NCBI GenBank assembly: GCA_003427395.1
Contig: BFEA01000480.1
Span: 616,146-654,399 of the forward strand
Length of the DNA stretch: 38,254 nucleotides
Direction: 5' to 3'
Origin: Chara braunii
Lineage: Eukaryota; Streptophyta; Charophyceae; Charales; Characeae
The first letter of the stretch is position 1; every line of letters starts with the position of its first letter. Shown here piece by piece: positions 29,503 to 38,254 of this stretch. The notes beneath the pieces were generated by a model. It did not search any database. It saw only the letters and a list, made by a program, of their open reading frames with translations, and was not told the DNA's origin. The position numbers were made by a program, and so were the translations under genes.

Positions 29503-30634
29503 GCCCTAGGCTCTGCATGGAAGGAATTATCCCCCACGCAGAGCCTATTTGCCTTGCCTGCCGAGACTCTCAGGCCAAAGGCCGGAAGTCTCGCGGCGGC
29601 TGCACGGCTATTCTTTCAGCCGTGCAATATCGTGAGGGAGTGGACCATCACGATACTTTGAATCGGGCACTTGAGTGTCATAAGCGGTACTCAGATTCAC
29701 GAGGAACTGCTTAGCTATGGGCACTACTTAGTACGTCATCATTGCGACTGCTTGCATAAGCTGGCATTGCGAGTCGATATGAGTAGGCTCTGCGTCCGCG
29801 CGGTTTTATACTAAGTCTCGCGCGCAACGCATATATGATTTCCGCGTCAGAAAGTTATGGGATGGCTACCGAGGGACTAGAAGCGTTGTCGCGTTGTTTA
29901 TTTAGTGTCGCTTCGTATATGTGTGTGTATGTGTGTTTTATTTTTATATTCTTTATAGTGGTGTGCGAGTGGCGTGTGGGATGCGTCCTAGTCGACCGGC
30001 GACGAATCGCGCTTGGGACGTCAGCCCCCCAAGATGTTGGTTCGCGTGCGGGTCCGATAGAGGCGTAATACCACGCGTACCCCCTATGCTACAGCGAACG
30101 AGAAACGCCCTCGGCTGGTCCACCTCTGCGATTGCAACTGATCAGCTTTCGTACTGTGGCCTGGTAGCTCGGCGGGGATACGCCCACCGAAGGGAGGTGA
30201 CAACTCCCGTAAGGTGGAGGTAAGTCGTGCCTCGCGTAGGCCTTATCCTGTCGTAGGGGCTCGCGAGAGGTATGGTTGGCGCACTCGGCCGGGGCGGCTT
30301 GCAGAAGTTCTATGTATATTCACGACGAGGATTAAGACCAACTCCTGCGTGACGCGGTCGGGAGGGTCCCGCGCTGCCCTGTGCGGTGCCGGACCGATGC
30401 GCTCGACAACGTACTGGTCTTTCCCGCCCCCGAGAAACCCCAATCCCTTTCCTGAGCTGGTCCATATCTCATTCTGTAGCCGTTGCCGACCTCCTTCCGT
30501 CTCTCTGGCCATACACCGAGACCCACCCCCCATCAGAGGGATGAACAAAAGCATAAAAGAAAAAAGGCGGTTTTGACGCCGCAAAAGGCTGTAGTTGGGA
30601 TGCGAGGAAAATGAGGGTTTGGATGGGCGGAGGT
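29503..30634. other. unassigned CpG-rich block with clustered hairpins
   Basis: Several perfect short stems lie in sequence: TAGGCTCTGC/GCAGAGCCTA (29507-29547), GGCC/GGCC inside AGACT/AGTCT (29565-29591), TGCACGGCT/AGCCGTGCA (29601-29626), TATCGTGA/TCACGATA (29628-29655). TAGGCTCTGCG recurs near 29783. Frames of 65-133 codons on both strands have no recognisable domain. It could be the end of a retroelement or a decayed DNA element. Confidence 0.4.
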
Positions 30635-31365
30635 TTACAAACATATATCCAGGGAACCCGGGTGGGGAGGGAAGCGGTCAGGGAACTCCTCTGCAGGTCT
30701 CATGGGGATGCTTGGATCGATCGACAACCACTCCTTGAACCTCAGGTGGTAGTCCCATGGGACATCCTTGACTCGTGTATCCTTCCTTCTTTTTCCACCA
30801 TCCCAGTCCCTTGTCCAAAATACTTCCGCTACCCATCCTTCCCGGTCCCCACCCAGCCAGTCCCTAAAGAATTGAAGTAATCGTTCCCTGATGTCCTTGG
30901 GTCTATGGAGCGAATTGAGTACCTACTTGGTTGACTGCCACCTGTGCGAGATTTTCAGTTGGAAGTGTGTTTTGAGCAGTTCCACCCTTTCTTCTCCTTC
31001 TACTCGGACGTAGTCTAAGGTTAGGACACAGCGTTGCCACCACAAGACCCAGAGAATAGTTCTTCGGGACAGGTGGAACATATTGGACACAAGAGTATTA
31101 TCTTGGAAGGGAGGGTAGTGACCTATCTGAATGGCCCGCCAATCCCACGACCACGGATGCCCTGGGACCATTTGCTGCCACACCCTATCCCACCACCTCT
31201 AGGTCAAGGTTGTGGTAGGACATTGCAAAAAGATATGTTCGATTGTCTTTGCTCTCTTTCTAGCTGGAAAAAACAGGAGGCAACGAGAGCACCACGGGAG
31301 CGCACAACCTTGTTGCTCCAGCCACGAATGGTCAATCAACCACGGACGATTCAATCCACTGCGGC
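30635..31365 (-). pseudogene. LINE C-terminal fragment (clade B)
   Basis: Minus-strand sequence WLIDHSWLEQQGCALPWCSR, KTIEHIFLQCPTT, a TAG in place of Trp before RWWDRVW, RRTILWVLWWQRCVLTLDYV, a second TAG near 30930, then FRDWLGGDREGWVAEVFW, YHLRFKEWLSIDPSIPMR and FPDRFPPHP, ending at the stop 30637-30635. This is the clearest copy of the conserved C-terminal module. The 5' side stops abruptly at about 31365, where plus-strand LINE sequence begins. Confidence 0.85.
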
Positions 31366-31660
31366 CAAGTGATCCATTCCCAGACTTCTTCCCTCCCCCT
31401 GCAAATAGTCTAGTAGGCAAGGCATGGTATGAGGGAGAGTGCTGGATTTGTGGAAGGTTCGTTCAAGAGCATAGCTAGACTTGTAGGGACTATGGATAGC
31501 AACAGGCGGCCCAAAAGAAGGGCTGAAGAGGCAGATCTAGCTTACTCACAAGAAGATGATAGGACTAGATCTCAGAGTAGGTACCGAGCCCTGGGCCCTC
31601 GGGGAGGTGAAAGCAGGCGATGGGACGCTGGACCCGATTTCCAACAGGCACAGACTTAAT
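31352..31660 (+). mobile_element. plus-strand LINE C-terminal end with partial tail
   Basis: LRPSDPFPDFFPPPANSLV is the EFPDPFPPHP-type C-terminus on the opposite strand to the fragment on the left. About 250 bp later comes stem-loop 1 (GGGACGCTGGACCCGATTTC, 31624-31643), after which the tail consensus is lost. Another copy starts within about 110 bp. Confidence 0.65.
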
Positions 31661-31769
31661 ATATCTTAAGGGGAGGGAGGAACTAGGATATAGTTGTGCA
31701 TTTGACGCCGGATTTAAGGCGAAGAGGTCCCCCCCTCCTTCCACTACCCTGCTCAGTCAATCCCCTAAA

Positions 31770-32005
31770 TCGCAGGGTAATCAATGCTGGCAGGAATACT
31801 TCATAACTGTTTTCGGATGTACTCTAAGTTCAGTATGTATAAGGGACGCTGGACCCGGTTTCCAGCAGGTGACGCTCCCCACCAATAGATGGAGCCTCTT
31901 CCCAGGTGCTAGTGGTGTCTGCTCTTATTAGCACCACTAACACTAGTAGGGTTTTTTTTGGTAAGAAAAAACAAAATAATAATAATAATAAGTTAACAAC
32001 AATAA
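31770..32005 (+). mobile_element. LINE 3' end (type 1) with A-rich tail
   Basis: TAATCAATGCTGGCAGG, GTATAAGGGACGCTGGACCC, stem-loop 1 (GCTGGA 31849-31854 with TCCAGC 31861-31866), CCACCAATAGATGGAGCC, stem-loop 2 (GTGCTAGTGGTG 31906-31917 with CACCACTAACAC 31932-31943, one mismatch), then an A-rich tail with (AAT)n. Confidence 0.87.
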
Positions 32006-33344
32006 AAAAATCGGGTAGATCTTCAGTGACATCCACCACTTGAACTGACTGTTGTTTCAACAACGGTTTTAGCATTGAGTCCTCTTTCGTAGGTGCAGAG
32101 CCATAAACCACCAGCTCGTGATTCAGATGAGGTTTCCACACATCCTCTCCTGCTGATTTTTCCTCTGTGATAGTGGCATGGCTACTGTTGTCCACGCCTG
32201 CGGGCGGGTTTACCTTGGCTGCCTCAGACTGGTGATTCACATCTATTCGTTATAATTTATTACTATTTTTATTTACATCCCCACTTTCCTATGTGTTGAC
32301 CAACCAGTAACTCATGACCTCTACTCTCCCACCAGTCTTGCTGATTCCAAGTTTGTGCAGTCCATCCCTTGGTTGTGGTAGCTCCTGCCGGGGGAGCAAG
32401 TTATCTGTTGTTTCTTCCCCTCCTGTTGCGAGCGACATATTTTCAGGGATGCCACCGAAAGGACACCAATTTTTGTCCCACTTGGACAACTACTTTTTTT
32501 CGTCCTCAATTTGGTTTTGTTGTCATCGTTGGGCCTTTGTCAACCATGGTTTGAATTCAAACACATATTAGTGAGAAGTGTCTATGGTAAGCCTGTCAGA
32601 TTCCTTGTTTACTGGTCGTCTCGACACCTCGATCGATTTGGCCACATAGGAGACAACGTTCGGTGACTTCACTTTCACTCTTTCTCTACGGAACGTCACC
32701 GTCTGTTCTTTCAACCAATTAATTTTGGCTTGATCGATAATCGCGTTGACCTTAATCCTCACCTCTCGCCCTTCGATAATCACCAGGGTCTATGTCTGAT
32801 GGCATGATACCCTCATCGTAATATATGCACACCAACTCTTTCAAACGGTCATCATCTTCATCCACCCCGCCCGAAACCTGATTGCCTGTCTGTCTGCATT
32901 GGGATCTCGCCTGTCTGTCTGCATTTTGCTCCTCCGTTAATATCGATATCTAGTAGTACTCAAGCCTTACAGAGTGGAGTTTACGGAAAGCCTGGGTGCC
33001 TCGCATGACTACTGGCTTAGCAGGTAATGTGTAGAACGATGGGACAAAACTACTACTACTTCAAACCGTAGCATATAGCAAGTCCTTCCAAGTTTTCACT
33101 TGGGTAGCCTCCATAGCTTAGAACAAGCTATGACCTAACTAAGCGGTAGGTGACAGCGCACCGACCTATCGTGGTCGTATCTTGATGGTATGACCCGCGG
33201 CTGAACACTGTCGTTACCGGCGTCGAAACGCTTTGTCCGAGCGCAGCAGCGCCGGTGGAAGCATTCCAGTAGGACCTCCCTCCTGCCTTTGTACTATCTC
33301 CTCCTTTTGTTTTCTTATTTTTTTCCTTTTCTCAATTTCACCTT
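32006..33344. other. unassigned; possible minus-strand coding remnant
   Basis: A minus-strand frame at 32783-32568 (71 codons) contains EGREVRIKVNAIIDQAKINW and looks protein-like, with neighbouring frames continuing in both directions after shifts. It could be a decayed retroelement gag/pol or host exon. No domain is recognised. 32.95-33.34 kb shows nothing. Confidence 0.3.
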
Positions 33345-33400
33345 TCACTACCTACCTACCACGACTCCTATACGGGGGACCCCTGCAAGCATAGCTACCT
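33345..33400. repeat. dispersed repeat shared with 36563-36616
   Basis: Both sites carry CTACCTACCAC, then GGGGACCCCTGCAAGCATAG and CTAyC. The element is unknown. Confidence 0.7.
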
Positions 33401-33411
33401 TTCACAATTAA

Positions 33412-33561
33412 ACCACCAGTACTTCCTAAAGTCGTGGCCGTTAATGCACCATGATTTTAGGAAACGTATGAGACACTACAGGAGCGCCCAAATTCATCCA
33501 ACTAGGAACATTTCTACTCTATTTTTTGCCGCGGCCGATAGCTGGGCCAAGTATTGGTGGT
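33412..33561. mobile_element. 150-bp MITE with TTAA (copy 2)
   Basis: Left end ACCACCAGTAC follows TTAA (33408-33411). Right end GTATTGGTGGT differs by one base, and its TTAA has decayed to ATAA. Inside, GGAGCGCCCAAATTCATCC, TTTCTACTCTATTTTTT and AGCTGGGCCAAGTA match copy 1 in reverse. Confidence 0.85.
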
Positions 33562-33834
33562 ATAAGGGGATGCATGTTGCGTCCCGCCCGATTAGGTGGT
33601 GGTCAGGGAGTAGGGTGGCTAGGTTGACGCAAAGCTGTGTGGGCGGGCGTAGCGCTACCGGGAGCGTTGCGCCCCGCCCGACGCTACGTGCTCCTGGAGA
33701 TAGTGCGTGGCGGCGATGGCGGGCTTTTTTTAAGTCCTGGCGCTTAGCGCACGCGCGGGAGACCGCAGGCGCTTTAGCCCTAGGTACCCTGAAGTGTGAG
33801 TGATTACAGTAACGGCCTGCCATTGGGGTCTACT

Positions 33835-34760
33835 CGCCATCATCCTCGCCATCAGTATCACTATCAGGTCGCGATTCGACATCACCTCACTGCTTTCGTC
33901 TTCAGGAGTGCAGCTTGGACGTGTTACCAAGTACAATCAGCACTGTTATCGCCATCACAACGAGGCTATCAGGGGCGCAGTTCGTCATCAAGCTGATGTT
34001 CGTCGTCATCATCATCAAGGTTTCACCATCAAGGTTTGATAGCTTTATCATCATCAGGGTGTTGCCCGTCATCATCATCAGCATCAGCATCATCAACAGG
34101 GCGTGGTTCATCATTATCATCGACATCGTCATCACGATAACGTTTCGTCATCATCATCAGGGTGTCGCTCGTCACCACCATCATCATCGTCAGGGTACTA
34201 TCATCAAAGGTGCTCGTCATCAACACCATCATTTGTGTCATCGTCATCGTCATCATCATCATTATCAGGTTATCATCAAAGGTGCTCGTCATCAATACCA
34301 TCATTATCCTTTTCACAGGGCGCTATGCGTCATCATTATCATCACCATCATCACCATCATCACCATCATCATCATCATCATCATCGTCATCATCAAATCA
34401 TCATCATTAGTGATGCTCGCCATCACCACCATCATCAAATCATTATCATTAGTGATGCTCGCCATCACCACCATCATCATCATGTTGTCATTACAGGGCG
34501 CTATGCGTCGGCATCATCAGCATCAACATCAGCATCATCAACATCAATCATCATTAATAGTTTGTAATCATAGGGTCGGTGCTGCGCTTTAGTATGATCA
34601 GCATCATCACTCTGTCTTTATTCTCATCATTACCATCATCACCATCAGCTTGTCATCACTAGATGCTGCTCTCCAAGGCATTGTTTGCCTGTCACATCAG
34701 CAGGAGAGTTGGTCGTTATCATCATCCTAATCATCATCATCTTCAGGGTGCTGTTCACCG
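33835..34760 (+). repeat. ATC-rich minisatellite with AGGGTGCTCGTC units
   Basis: Runs of TCATCA and ACCATC are punctuated about every 40-90 bp by related 12-16 nt units: AGGGTGTTGCCCGTC, AGGGCGTGGTTC, AGGGTGTCGCTCGTC, AAAGGTGCTCGTC (twice), AGGGCGCTATGCGTC (twice), AGTGATGCTCGCC (twice). This is a compound array, not a simple microsatellite. Long frames here (up to 225 codons) are His/Ile/Ser-rich artefacts. Confidence 0.85.
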
Positions 34761-34894
34761 TCATCAACAAAATCCAAAAAAAAAAAAAAACTCATCTACC
34801 TTCTCTCCATCACGATTTTCAGAATTTTTGATTGGAAGTGTTTTTCCTTTCTCCACTATTAATTTCTAATTCCCCTTTGGGCACACTAATGAAT

Positions 34895-35645
34895 TATTTT
34901 TGAGCGGGTGGGGGGTTAGGGTTTTAAGGAGGAGAGCTTTACTCTGCAGGGGCTTCACAAAGCGGGGGGTGAATGCCCTGGAGGGAGTGGGGGCAGATTT
35001 TGGGGGATGCCCTATTCTAGGGCTGGGAGAGATGTACGGGGTGACATCGTATCCCAGCGGAGGCAGTTTGGGGTAAGGGGTTGGCTGAGGCATACTTTGG
35101 GTGGGACTGGATGCCTTAGTGGAAGATGGAGGTGGAAGCAGGTATGTCCCAAGTTGGGGCCGATAAGGGAAGCCTGTGATCAGGGCAGTCCTTTTCGGTG
35201 GAGGCAGCGGAGGGACAGGGGGAGATGGAGGAAAGGAGGGGGAAATAATCCACAGAAACGTCCAGAATTCGGATACTCCTCTTAAACACAAACAAATTGT
35301 TTCTGGTGGGGTGGTGGGCTGGTTCTGAGGGGGAGAGCTCTACTCTGCAAGGGCTTCACAAGGAGGGAGGTGATTGCCCTGAAGGGAGATGGGCCAGATT
35401 TTGGGGGATGCTCTATTCTGGGGCTTGGGGAGATGTATGGGTCGGCATCATACCACAGCGGAGGCAGACAAGGGGAAGGGGTTGGCAGAGGCATTCTTTG
35501 GGTGGGAACTGGATGCCTTTGTGGGAGTAGGGGGGAAACGGGTTTGTCCCAAGTTGGGGCCGATGAGGAGTGCCCGTGATCAGGGGCGGTCCTTTCTGGC
35601 GGAGGCAGCGGTGGGGCAGGGGGATGAAGGGGACAGGGGGGNATT
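34895..35645 (+). repeat. tandem pair of the 400-bp unit
   Basis: Units at about 34895-35250 and 35320-35645 share GGAGAGCTyTACTCTGCA, GGGCTTCACAA, TTTTGGGGGATGC, GGCTGGGAGAGATGTA, GCGGAGGCAG, TTTGGGTGGGA, TGTCCCAAGTTGGGGCCGAT and GTCCTTTyCGGnGGAGG. Single diverged copies are at 25045-25390 (plus) and about 26166-26540 (minus). Both strands stay open over parts of the unit, without a recognisable product. Confidence 0.85.
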
Positions 35646-35799
35646 TCTATACTTCTTGATTTTTCTGAGTTCTCAAAACAAGCACCCTTGTTATTCCTGG
35701 TAGTTTGAAGAATCTCTCAGGACTCTGAGGGTTTGCTGGTGGTTTGTACGAATCTACACTGGAATCAGACTGTTATATTCAGGATCCGTAGCTGTTCAA

Positions 35800-36010
35800 C
35801 GCCAGAACGACGCTGGCCGGAGCCGGGGTGAGGCCCTGTAACTTGTCGAAGGTGAGGGCATGAGGCCTTGTAGAGAGATCTGGGGATGCTATGCGGGGGC
35901 ATCCAAAGGACAGTTGGGGGTTGCTGACATAGGACGACACTGGCCGGAGCTGGAGTGAGTCGCGTCGCTCTGTAACTTAGCAGAAAGGGGGCGTGAGGCC
36001 TAGATGAGTT
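35800..36010 (+). repeat. pair of GCCAG-hairpin units
   Basis: GCCAG-aacgacg-CTGGC at 35803 and a diverged second unit near 35930 (GGACGACACTGGCCGGAGCTGG), each followed by the CTGTAAC block and GAGGCCT. They belong to the long element's 3' part. Confidence 0.75.
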
Positions 36011-36211
36011 TGTCAGAGAATAAGTTGGTTTTAGTGAGTATTGTTATGATCTGCTGGAAATCCCTTAGATACTCGAGTGTTCGGAAAACTGCGATGGATT
36101 TCAGGAGGTGTTCAGTGATCTTAAAAGGAGGCCAGAATTGCCGATATAGCATAGTCTTCCATATGTTTTCATACTAGTCATCATCATCATCATCATCATC
36201 ATCTACATCAT

Positions 36212-36342
36212 ATGAGGGACGCTGAGCCCGGTTCTCAGCATGTTCGGTTCGGTCACTCCGGGTAGACTGTGAGGACCCCGGCCTCAAGCTTTGTATTGGT
36301 AATTGGGCACTGGGCCCTTTAAAAAAAAAAAAAAAAAAAAAA
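36212..36342 (+). mobile_element. LINE 3' tail (type 2), A-tailed
   Basis: GAGGGACGCTGAGCCC, stem-loop 1 GCTGAG (36221-36226) with CTCAGC (36234-36239), CCGGG/CCCGG stem around a 14-nt loop, GGCCTCAAGC, GGGCACTGGGCCC and a 22-nt A run. The 5' end abuts the ATC run of the long element. Confidence 0.88.
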
Positions 36343-36349
36343 GGGTGGG

Positions 36350-36910
36350 GCCGGCTAACACAAAGACCGAACCTTTCGCCCGTAGCTGCGCCTCCCATCT
36401 ACTTCCCCCGCCCCCACGAGTAGCAGCAGTGTCTATGGCCATCACTCTCCCACATGCTACACACAACCCCCTCCCCCCGCACACACACGTGATGGCTAAA
36501 GACCCTACCGATACCGAGCGGGGGGCACTATATTCTTGTCTCATATTCTTTCATCTCTTTCATGACCTACCTACCACTACGGCCATACAGGGGACCCCTG
36601 CAAGCATAGCTATCTACCTCTCTTCGTGAAGTGAGGATACCTCTCTTGGTGGAGGGAGGTAGTTGCATGGTTGCCCCTTCCCTAGTGTATTAGCGTGCAG
36701 GATTGGGACCGCCTATGGGGGCCTGGCTAACACATGGACACAGCATTTGCCAGTAGCCGCGCCTCCCTTTTCGTCTTCGCCCACCCCCACAGAGTAACAT
36801 CATTGTCTAAGGCGAACACTCTCCCACACACCACACACAACCCACTCAAACTCGCACACCGTTTTGGCTGGAGACCCTACTAATACTGACCAGGAGGATC
36901 CAGCTGACTA
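36350..36910. repeat. tandem duplication, about 180 bp units 365 bp apart
   Basis: 36.35-36.53 kb and 36.72-36.91 kb share GGCTAACACA, TAGCnGCGCCTCCC, GCCCCCACrnAGTA, ACACTCTCCCACA, CACACAACCC, CTCGCACAC and GAGACCCTAC-type phrases. The middle holds the repeat shared with 33345-33400. Confidence 0.7.
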
Positions 36911-36929
36911 TCTCAGTTGGTTGGCACCA

Positions 36930-37012
36930 AGCATACCACAGGTGGCCACGGGATTGAACCCACAACGTCCTGAATGCCACTTGCATGCCTAACCAATTGA
37001 GCTAGGGCCTCT
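36930..37012 (-). mobile_element. tRNA-derived SINE head
   Basis: The minus strand has box A TAGCTCAATTGG (37004-36993) and box B GGTTCAATCCC (36960-36950), with GGCCC at the 5' side and GGCC at the 3' side. The sequence closely resembles the 22.93-23.0 kb head (GCATTCAGGA and GTGGGTTCAATCCC shared), so it is the same SINE family. Confidence 0.65.
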
Positions 37013-37065
37013 CAACGGCCTTGTTCCAACAAACAAGATGCAAAACCTTGTGCTATCACCAACGG

Positions 37066-37136
37066 GCCTAGGTCAGTCGGTACACCCTTGAACTGTTGAA
37101 ATAGAGACCCAAGTTTGACTCCATTGCAAACGACAT
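37066..37136 (+). mobile_element. second tRNA-like SINE head, plus strand
   Basis: Box A TAGGTCAGTCGG (37069-37080) and box B-like AGTTTGACTCC (37112-37122) at tRNA spacing, followed by AGGG and an A run. It is close to the minus-strand head to the left, so two SINEs lie nearly head to head. Confidence 0.5.
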
Positions 37137-37158
37137 TGAAAGGGAAAAAAAGGGGTGA

Positions 37159-37672
37159 CTAGGGCGCAGTCACAAAAGCAGTTCCTAAATGCATTTCAAA
37201 CTGCCGTTTCGCAGTCCAAAGCGGTCCAAAGTTTACAATCCAGTCGAAACTCTGCTTTGCAGAAAAGTCGCACTGCGAAGCTTGTAACTGCAGTTCAGTC
37301 AGGCACGTTTTCGCGGGAGTCACGAAAACGAGTTATAAATGCAGTATGGGCCAAGATACAGTTCGCAATTGCAGTTGGGGCAATGTATACAACCCAGCTG
37401 TCTGGCCAGGTAGGGTGCCCGAAGTGCAATTGCAAACTGTATATTGGCCCATAGTGCAATTATAACTCGTTTTTGTGACTCTACTGAGGTTACCCCTTTT
37501 TTTCCCTAGCCCGGCCACATGCCTGACTGAATTGCAGTAACAAACTCCGCGGTGCGACTTTTCTGCAAAGCGGAGTTTCCACTGCATTGTAAACTTTGGA
37601 CCGGACTGGACTGCTAAACAGCAGTTTGAAATGCATTTACAAACTCTAACCATGACCGCACCCTAGTTTTCT
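37159..37672. mobile_element. foldback (inverted-repeat) element
   Basis: The left arm begins ACTAGGGCGCAGTCA, the right arm ends inverted as TGACCGCACCCTAGT. The arms share AATGCATTTCAAACTGC, GTCCAAAGTTTACAAT, CTTTGCAGAAAAGTCGCAC, TCAGTCAGGCA, AACGAGTTATAA and GCAATTGCA in mirror order. The right arm has an extra AGGGAAAAAAAGGGGTAACC segment. A short centre contains TATACAACCCAGCTG. Related arms split by an insertion lie at 9651-9725 and 10262-10390. There is no transposase. Confidence 0.8.
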
Positions 37673-37710
37673 GAAAAAAAAACAATTGTATGCTATAATG
37701 CTATCTCAAG

Positions 37711-37874
37711 CCTGGGCCAAGGTCCCACTAGCAAAGAGGACTGGCTTAAGCACCTGAATCTGGACAGGTTTTAAGCAGAGAGATGCAGAAGAGCAGATCC
37801 ATAGCGATTTTCTGCATGTGTCCCAAGGACGTCCAGATTCAATCCTGTTTGCTAGTGGGACCTCACCCCAGGTA
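37711..37874. mobile_element. inverted-repeat element, about 160 bp (MITE-like)
   Basis: Left arm CCTGGG..AAGGTCCCACTAGCAAA..GAATCTGGAC and right arm GTCCAGATTCAATCCTG..TTTGCTAGTGGGACC..CCCAGG are inverted with one internal indel. No clear target duplication is visible, so the superfamily is undetermined. Confidence 0.65.
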
Positions 37875-37979
37875 GATAGATTCCTGATCACCTTCCTGGC
37901 TTTTTTTTAATCTTTCTTCTTTCCTTTTTTTTTTACGGATTGCAGTCGAGTTGATTCAGCAGCCGTGGGCTAGAGGTTT

Positions 37980-38117
37980 CTCTCTCTCTTTTTTTAAATC
38001 CCCAGCGGGGGGTACCATTGGGGGTGGCATGAGCATCCCCCAACAGTACCCACCATCCAGCGTGCTTTCTATTGGTGGGGAGCAACACCTCCTGGAAACT
38101 GGGTCCAGAGTCCTATG
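37980..38117 (-). mobile_element. LINE 3' tail (type 1), variant stem-loop 2
   Basis: On the minus strand: GGACTCTGGACCC, stem-loop 1 (CTGGA/TCCAG), CCACCAATAGAAAG, then a 15-bp stem 2. The stem's plus-strand arms are 38010-38024 and 38037-38051; they pair throughout with two G-U wobbles around the loop ATGCTCATGCCA. A short A-rich tail follows (plus-strand T run near 37989-37995). The stem sequence is unlike other copies while the loop is kept. Confidence 0.85.
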
Positions 38118-38213
38118 ATAACAAGATTGATACTGATACTGAGGCCATTACCCGTCTTCGGCTAGTAAAGAACTCAACTCATGGATAATCTGGACAGCTG
38201 GGACTCTTCTTCT

Positions 38214-38216
<3 letters not shown>

Positions 38217-38254
<38 letters not shown>
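38217..38254. repeat. terminal poly-T run
   Basis: Homopolymer at the scaffold end, preceded by CTT repeats; probably an assembly break. Confidence 0.95.

Larger units (their letters stand above)
33575..36206 (+). mobile_element. long non-coding element, second large copy
   Basis: Same order as the inner copy at 23.8-26.1 kb. A GCGCTTAGCGCACGCGC segment near 33741 matches GCGCTTAATGCACGCGC at 24.22 kb. It is followed by the ATC-rich block, the 400-bp unit (here twice), two GCCAG-hairpin units (35803, about 35930) and an ATC run at the 3' end. The 5' boundary is uncertain and no target duplication is seen. No convincing protein: a 225-codon frame (33915-34592) is translated ATC repeat. Confidence 0.7.

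Noticed and set aside
30243-30644. 133-codon minus-strand frame as a host gene
   Set aside because: No recognisable domain, and an overlapping frame on the other strand is nearly as long; it lies just past a LINE stop codon.
33915-34592. 225-codon open frame on the plus strand
   Set aside because: It is translated ATC/TCA repeat; other frames are equally open, and the product is a low-complexity Ile/His/Ser string.
34866-35291. 141-codon Pro-rich frame on the minus strand
   Set aside because: It coincides with the purine-rich 400-bp repeat unit; no domain and no conserved frame in the other copies.
1-38254. CRISPR array, bacterial operons or prophage
   Set aside because: No regular spacer array, ribosome-binding sites or compact gene order; all signals are eukaryotic repeats.

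Overview
The window looks like a repeat-dense nuclear scaffold from a green-lineage eukaryote. Three things point there: a recognisable 5' half of U2 snRNA, many non-LTR retrotransposon (LINE) remnants whose proteins carry the plant-type zinc-finger region seen after reverse transcriptase (zf-RVT-like), and TTAA-flanked, Harbinger-like and foldback DNA elements. A streptophyte alga such as Chara is my guess only. The scaffold starts in (CT)n and ends in poly-T, and it contains N gaps, so both ends are probably assembly breaks. I find no intact host protein gene; most long open frames are shadows or LINE debris.

Layout. 1-3.5 kb: simple and degenerate tandem repeats, then GC-rich DNA with two perfect 18-bp palindromes. 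3.5-8.5 kb: a decayed minus-strand frame broken only by TAG, an array of eight covarying hairpins (5.24-6.04 kb), and three copies of a short GCCAG-hairpin unit. 8.5-11.9 kb: several 5'-truncated LINE tails, one inside a foldback element with a 9-bp duplication and a possible 3' transduction, one directly downstream of a U2 fragment. 12-16.2 kb: two minus-strand LINE bodies and one plus-strand LINE end; a 407-bp MITE sits in one of the reading frames. 16.2-18.1 kb: a 352-bp near-perfect palindrome with a tRNA-like centre, a three-copy tandem repeat and a TTAA MITE. 18.6-23.4 kb: more LINE copies, including the best plus-strand one (20.15-22.40 kb), and a tRNA-derived SINE. 23.4-26.5 kb: a long element with no convincing coding sequence, interrupted by an opposite-strand copy of its own family with a 17-bp target-site duplication and A tail. 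26.6-32 kb: LINE bodies and tails, a short telomere-like array, and a hairpin-rich unassigned block. 33.4-36.2 kb: a second TTAA MITE and a second large copy of the long element. 36.2-38.25 kb: LINE tail, tandem duplication, tRNA-like SINE heads, two inverted-repeat elements and a last LINE tail.

The common thread is RNA-level structure. LINE 3' tails share two stem-loops whose sequences change while pairing is kept, and two LINE tail types share the first stem. The long element carries its own hairpin pairs and has no visible reverse transcriptase, so it was probably mobilised in trans. The hairpin array at 5.2-6.0 kb shows the same pattern of conserved loop and covarying stem, with no known family I can name.
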